DNA of 8,536 nt from Candidatus Methylomirabilota bacterium (lineage in GTDB: Bacteria > Methylomirabilota > Methylomirabilia > Methylomirabilales > 2-02-FULL-66-22). Both the position numbers and the translations under genes were made by a program. The notes beneath the pieces are model-generated. The model did not search any database, was not told the DNA's origin, and saw nothing but the letters and a program-made list of their open reading frames with translations. Position 1 is the stretch's first letter, and each line of letters opens with the position of its first letter. The stretch lies in NCBI GenBank assembly GCA_016209725.1, contig JACQVO010000106.1:1-8536 (forward strand), given 5' to 3'. This document shows positions 6,209 through 8,536 of this stretch, one piece after another.

Positions 6209-6300
6209 CTCGCCCGAAACGGGGCGAGATCCTGCGCCGGGGTGCCGACTGACGGGAGCGGCGGGAGGTTCGCGTCGGAGCGGGGGTCCCCCCACTCCGA
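6209..6300. other. Two further hairpins in front of the phosphatase gene
   Basis: CTCGCCC (6209-6215) and GGGCGAG (6222-6228) form a 7-bp stem. TCGGAGCGGGGG (6275-6286) and CCCCCACTCCGA (6289-6300) form a near-perfect 12-bp stem with one C-A mismatch and a very tight loop, ending 16 nt before the chosen start of the phosphatase. GGCTCTTTC follows, so it may end the Nudix transcript weakly or mask the start region. The rest of the 6156-6316 gap shows nothing else. Confidence 0.45.
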
Positions 6301-6316
6301 GGCTCTTTCGGGATGG

Positions 6317-6985
6317 ATGCGGATGCTGAAACGGCCCGCCCGGTGCATGCCCCCTTCCGATGACCCGGCGACCTACGTCATCGGGGATATTCACGGGTGC
6401 CTGCAGCCCCTCCAGCGGCTGCTGCAGAAGATCGCGCCCCAACCGAGTGACGAGGTGGTCTTCATCGGCGATTACATCGACCGCGGGCCCCAGTCGCGGG
6501 AGGTCGTGGACCATATCTTGGGCCTTCCCTACCGTTGCGTTTTCCTATTGGGGAACCACGAGAAGATGCTGCTGGACTTTCTGGACGGCACGGACGAGGG
6601 ACTGTATCTGGCCAACGGCGGCGCGGCCACCCTCAAGAGCTATGGCGGCGATTTCTCCGCCCTCCCGGCGGCCCACCTCAGCTTCTTCCGCAACCTGCGG
6701 CTGATGCACGAGACGGCCGGGTACCTCTTCGTCCACGCGGGGATCCGGCCCCTGATTCCCCTCCAGGACCAGATGGTGGATGACCTGGTGTGGATCCGCC
6801 AGGAGTTCTTCCAGTTCATCGGCCGATTCCCCAAGCCGGTCGTTTTCGGGCATACGCCGCTCCGCCAGGTCCTGCTGTCGGAGGACCGCATCGGCATCGA
6901 CACCGGCTGCGTGTACGGCGGAAAGCTCACCTGCCTGAAGCTCCCCGAGCGCGAGATCATCCAGGTCCCCGGCTGGCGCGGCTGA
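6317..6985 (+). CDS. PPP-family metallophosphoesterase (Ser/Thr phosphatase 1/ApaH-like)
   Basis: A two-metal phosphoesterase of the PPP superfamily, either a bacterial PrpA-like protein phosphatase or an Ap4A hydrolase relative. In about 222 residues all PPP motifs occur in order: GDIHG (23-27), GDYIDRG (51-57), GNHE (79-82), His140 in FVHAG, GHT (178-180) and DTG (195-197). These supply the metal ligands and the catalytic His82-type motif of GNHE. The GCVYGG segment after DTG is usual for bacterial PPP enzymes. The start is not certain: ATG codons at 6317, 6323 and 6347 all precede the first motif, and none has a clear ribosome binding site; 6317 is chosen as the longest one not running into the hairpins. 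Sequence does not distinguish protein from dinucleotide substrate. The gene ends 125 nt before the AAA ATPase gene and is followed by a stem-loop. Confidence 0.9.
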   Translation: MRMLKRPARCMPPSDDPATYVIGDIHGCLQPLQRLLQKIAPQPSDEVVFIGDYIDRGPQSREVVDHILGLPYRCVFLLGNHEKMLLDFLDGTDEGLYLANGGAATLKSYGGDFSALPAAHLSFFRNLRLMHETAGYLFVHAGIRPLIPLQDQMVDDLVWIRQEFFQFIGRFPKPVVFGHTPLRQVLLSEDRIGIDTGCVYGGKLTCLKLPEREIIQVPGWRG

Positions 6986-7032
6986 CCCGGGACTCTCTTC
7001 TCGGTACGACCATCGCATCATCGCCAGGCGAC

Positions 7033-7064
7033 TGCGGGCCCCCATGGTCTCGACGGGGCCCGCA
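7033..7064. terminator. 10-bp stem-loop after the phosphatase gene
   Basis: TGCGGGCCCC (7033-7042) and GGGGCCCGCA (7055-7064) are perfectly complementary, with a 12-nt loop. It sits 48 nt after the phosphatase stop and just before the AT-rich promoter of the next gene. GATAATATACC follows, with no T run, so termination on the plus strand would be imperfect. Confidence 0.4.
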
Positions 7065-7075
7065 GATAATATACC

Positions 7076-7103
7076 TTGACTGGTAAGATTATCCGGATAT
7101 TAT
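7076..7103 (+). promoter_or_regulatory. Promoter of the AAA ATPase gene with an internal palindrome
   Basis: TTGACT (7076-7081) and TATTAT (7098-7103) each match five of six consensus bases, with a 16-nt spacer. The predicted transcript start is near 7110, at the ATG (7111) of the next gene. The 10-nt palindrome TATCCGGATA (7090-7099) lies between and partly over the boxes, where a repressor could sit; that role is inference. This is the most AT-rich spot of the window. Confidence 0.55.
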
Positions 7104-7110
7104 TCCCGTG

Positions 7111-8256
7111 ATGAAAAATATATCCAAGCGGGTATTGACCATCAACCTGCCCACGAACCGGTCGGCGTTCCTGTGGGGGCCTCGGAAAACGGGAAAGACC
7201 TTCTGGCTGCGCCAGACGTTCCCGGAGCATGTGCGGATTGACTTGCTCCAGAGGGACGTGTTCGGCGAGTATGCGGCCCGGCCGTCTCTTCTCCGGGAGC
7301 GTTACCAGGACCACCGGAGGATGATCATCATCGACGAGGTCCAGATGGTTCCTGACCTGCTGCACGAGGTCCACTGGCTCATCGAGAACCGCGGATCGAG
7401 CTTCCTCATGACCGGATCGAGCGCGCGGAAAATCCGACGCAAGCATGCCAACCTGTTGGGGGGCCGGGCGTGGCGTTACACCATGCACCCCCTGACCTTT
7501 CTCGAAACCCAGGGATTCGACCTGGAGGGGGTGATGGTGTCGGGACTGCTGCCGCCGCATTTCTTGTCCCCCGACCCGATCCGGGATCTGCGCTCGTATG
7601 TGGCGGACTATTTGAAGGAGGAAATCGCCGCCGAAGCGGCCGTCCAGAGCATCCCCGCCTTCTCCGAGTTTCTTCGGGTTGCTGCGCTGACCAGCGGCGA
7701 GCTGCTGAACTACACGAACGTCGCCCGCGAGGCGGGCGTGAGCGCCAAGGTGGTGCGGAGCTATTTCCAGATCCTCGAGGACACGCTGCTCGGCCTCCGG
7801 GTAGCGTCATGGCGGAGGTCCAAGACGCGCCGGATGATCGAAACCGAGAAGTTTTACCTGTTCGACGTCGGCGTGGCCAACTATCTCAGTCGCCGGGCGC
7901 CGCGGGAGGGGACGCCCGAGTTCGGGAAGGCATTCGAGCACTACATTCTGATGGAGCTCAAAGCCTATCAAGCCTACCGGAATCCCGAGATGGACATCCG
8001 TTACTGGCGGACCAGCACGGGGATGGAGGTGGACTTCATCCTGGGAGAGATGGATGTGGCGTTGGAGATCAAAGGGGCCCGCCGCGTGCACGAGGGCGAC
8101 CTCAAGGGATTGACCGCCCTCCTCACCGACCACAAGGTGAAGCATCCCCTGCTGCTTTCGCTGGAGCGCGAGCCCCGCAAGATTGGCGCGAAAGTCCGCG
8201 CGCTTCCCTGGGCGGTCTTCCTGCGTGAGCTGTGGTCCGGCGGGCTGGGGGTATAA
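7111..8256 (+). CDS. AAA_14 ATPase with C-terminal DUF4143 domain
   Basis: A member of the widespread AAA_14 plus DUF4143 ATPase family. Its cell role is not established; such proteins are common in accessory gene pools of bacteria and archaea. The 381-residue product has Walker A GPRKTGKT (23-30), Walker B MIIIDE (71-76), a sensor-1-like TGSSARK (101-107), a winged-helix-like middle part (around 185-230), and a C-terminal DUF4143 region. The latter holds EVDFIL (306-311) followed by EIK (319-321), spaced as in PD-(D/E)XK nuclease folds; activity is not shown. ATG at 7111 is preceded by GTG at 7108; neither has a ribosome binding site, and the promoter predicts a start at 7110 or 7111, so translation may be leaderless. 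No toxin, nuclease or other partner gene adjoins it. The family call is firm; function is unknown. Confidence 0.9.
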   Translation: MKNISKRVLTINLPTNRSAFLWGPRKTGKTFWLRQTFPEHVRIDLLQRDVFGEYAARPSLLRERYQDHRRMIIIDEVQMVPDLLHEVHWLIENRGSSFLMTGSSARKIRRKHANLLGGRAWRYTMHPLTFLETQGFDLEGVMVSGLLPPHFLSPDPIRDLRSYVADYLKEEIAAEAAVQSIPAFSEFLRVAALTSGELLNYTNVAREAGVSAKVVRSYFQILEDTLLGLRVASWRRSKTRRMIETEKFYLFDVGVANYLSRRAPREGTPEFGKAFEHYILMELKAYQAYRNPEMDIRYWRTSTGMEVDFILGEMDVALEIKGARRVHEGDLKGLTALLTDHKVKHPLLLSLEREPRKIGAKVRALPWAVFLRELWSGGLGV

Positions 8257-8257
8257 T
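8252..8257 (+). promoter_or_regulatory. Consensus -10 box overlapping the ATPase stop codon
   Basis: A perfect TATAAT overlaps the TAA stop (8254-8256) and lies 65 nt before cutA. No -35 box is seen at 16-18 bases upstream and it is not an extended -10, so it could be chance. If active it would give cutA a leader of about 58 nt. The surrounding GGTATAATCCG (8250-8260) is the exact reverse complement of 2121-2131. Confidence 0.25.
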
Positions 8258-8322
8258 CCGATAAGAAGCTGGAACCGGGGCGCGGCTGAGATCGGCCACC
8301 CCATGGGAAGAAGGAGCAGGGT

Positions 8323-8536
8323 GTGATCTTGGTATACATCACGCTGAACACCATGGAGGAAGGGCAGCGGTTGGCGAGCGTCCTGTTCGAGCGCCGGCTG
8401 ACCAACTGCGTGAATTTTCACCCGATCACCTGCACCTACCTCTGGGAGGGAAAGGTGACCACGGAGCCCGAGGTCGTGGCGCTGGTCAAGACACGCGCGG
8501 TGCACTTTGCAGCCGTCGCCGCTGCGGTCAAGGAGA
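8323..8536 (+). CDS. cutA: CutA1 divalent-cation-tolerance family protein, N-terminal part (cut by window edge)
   Basis: CutA1 is a small trimeric protein first linked to divalent metal tolerance; its actual role is unclear. The first 71 residues are in the window, out of a usual length near 105. They match the family along their length: VYITLNTMEEGQRLASVL at 4-21, the RRLTNCVN core with Cys29-Val30-Asn31, the YLWEGKV strand (39-45), and VVALVKTRAVHF (51-62). The C-terminal HPYEVP-type motif lies beyond the edge. GTG at 8323 has AAGGAG six bases upstream; GTG at 8321 runs straight into a stop. The gene lies 66 nt after the ATPase gene and may be read from it or from the TATAAT at its end. Confidence 0.92.
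   Translation, partial: MILVYITLNTMEEGQRLASVLFERRLTNCVNFHPITCTYLWEGKVTTEPEVVALVKTRAVHFAAVAAAVKE

Noticed and set aside
7111..8536. ATPase plus cutA as a toxin-antitoxin or defence pair
   Set aside because: CutA1 is a widely conserved housekeeping-type protein with its own ribosome binding site; nothing links it functionally to the ATPase.

Overview
The window is GC-rich bacterial DNA, from a bacterium I cannot place in a phylum. Its coding density is high, its proteins are full of Arg, Gly and Ala, and its gaps hold short palindromic or periodic repeats. A BshB1-type deacetylase hints at a bacillithiol-making lineage, but that alone does not fix the taxonomy. Gene order mixes unrelated housekeeping functions and shows no single pathway.

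Left part, minus strand. Positions 543 to 1 encode the first 181 residues of a Cas9-family protein, cut by the window edge. It has a RuvC-I motif with Asp37, an arginine-rich bridge helix and an RRGHF segment typical of the start of the Cas9 recognition lobe. No CRISPR array, cas1 or cas2 lies in the window. Its upstream gap (544-992) has a plus-strand hairpin followed by TTTT, which could end a small divergent RNA. Then comes a complete endonuclease III gene (nth, minus, 1134-1796), followed on its 3' side by a large imperfect inverted repeat built from 8-nt units.

Middle part, plus strand. From 2158 to 6985 five genes run in the same direction: a metallo-beta-lactamase/beta-CASP RNase, a BshB1/PIG-L deacetylase, a two-helix K+ channel with a RCK (TrkA-type) domain, an ADP-ribose-pyrophosphatase-like Nudix hydrolase, and a PPP-family phosphatase. 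The gaps between them contain dyads or 8-nt periodic repeats, so they look like loosely stacked genes and not a tight operon. A divergent promoter region lies between nth and the RNase gene.

Right part. After a 10-bp stem-loop, an AT-rich spot carries a good promoter placed so that the transcript would begin at or next to the start codon of an AAA_14/DUF4143 ATPase (7111-8256), suggesting leaderless translation. The last gene is the first 71 codons of cutA, cut by the right edge.

The two most notable signals are the Cas9-like N-terminus at the left edge and the shared 8-nt periodicity of several intergenic repeats.
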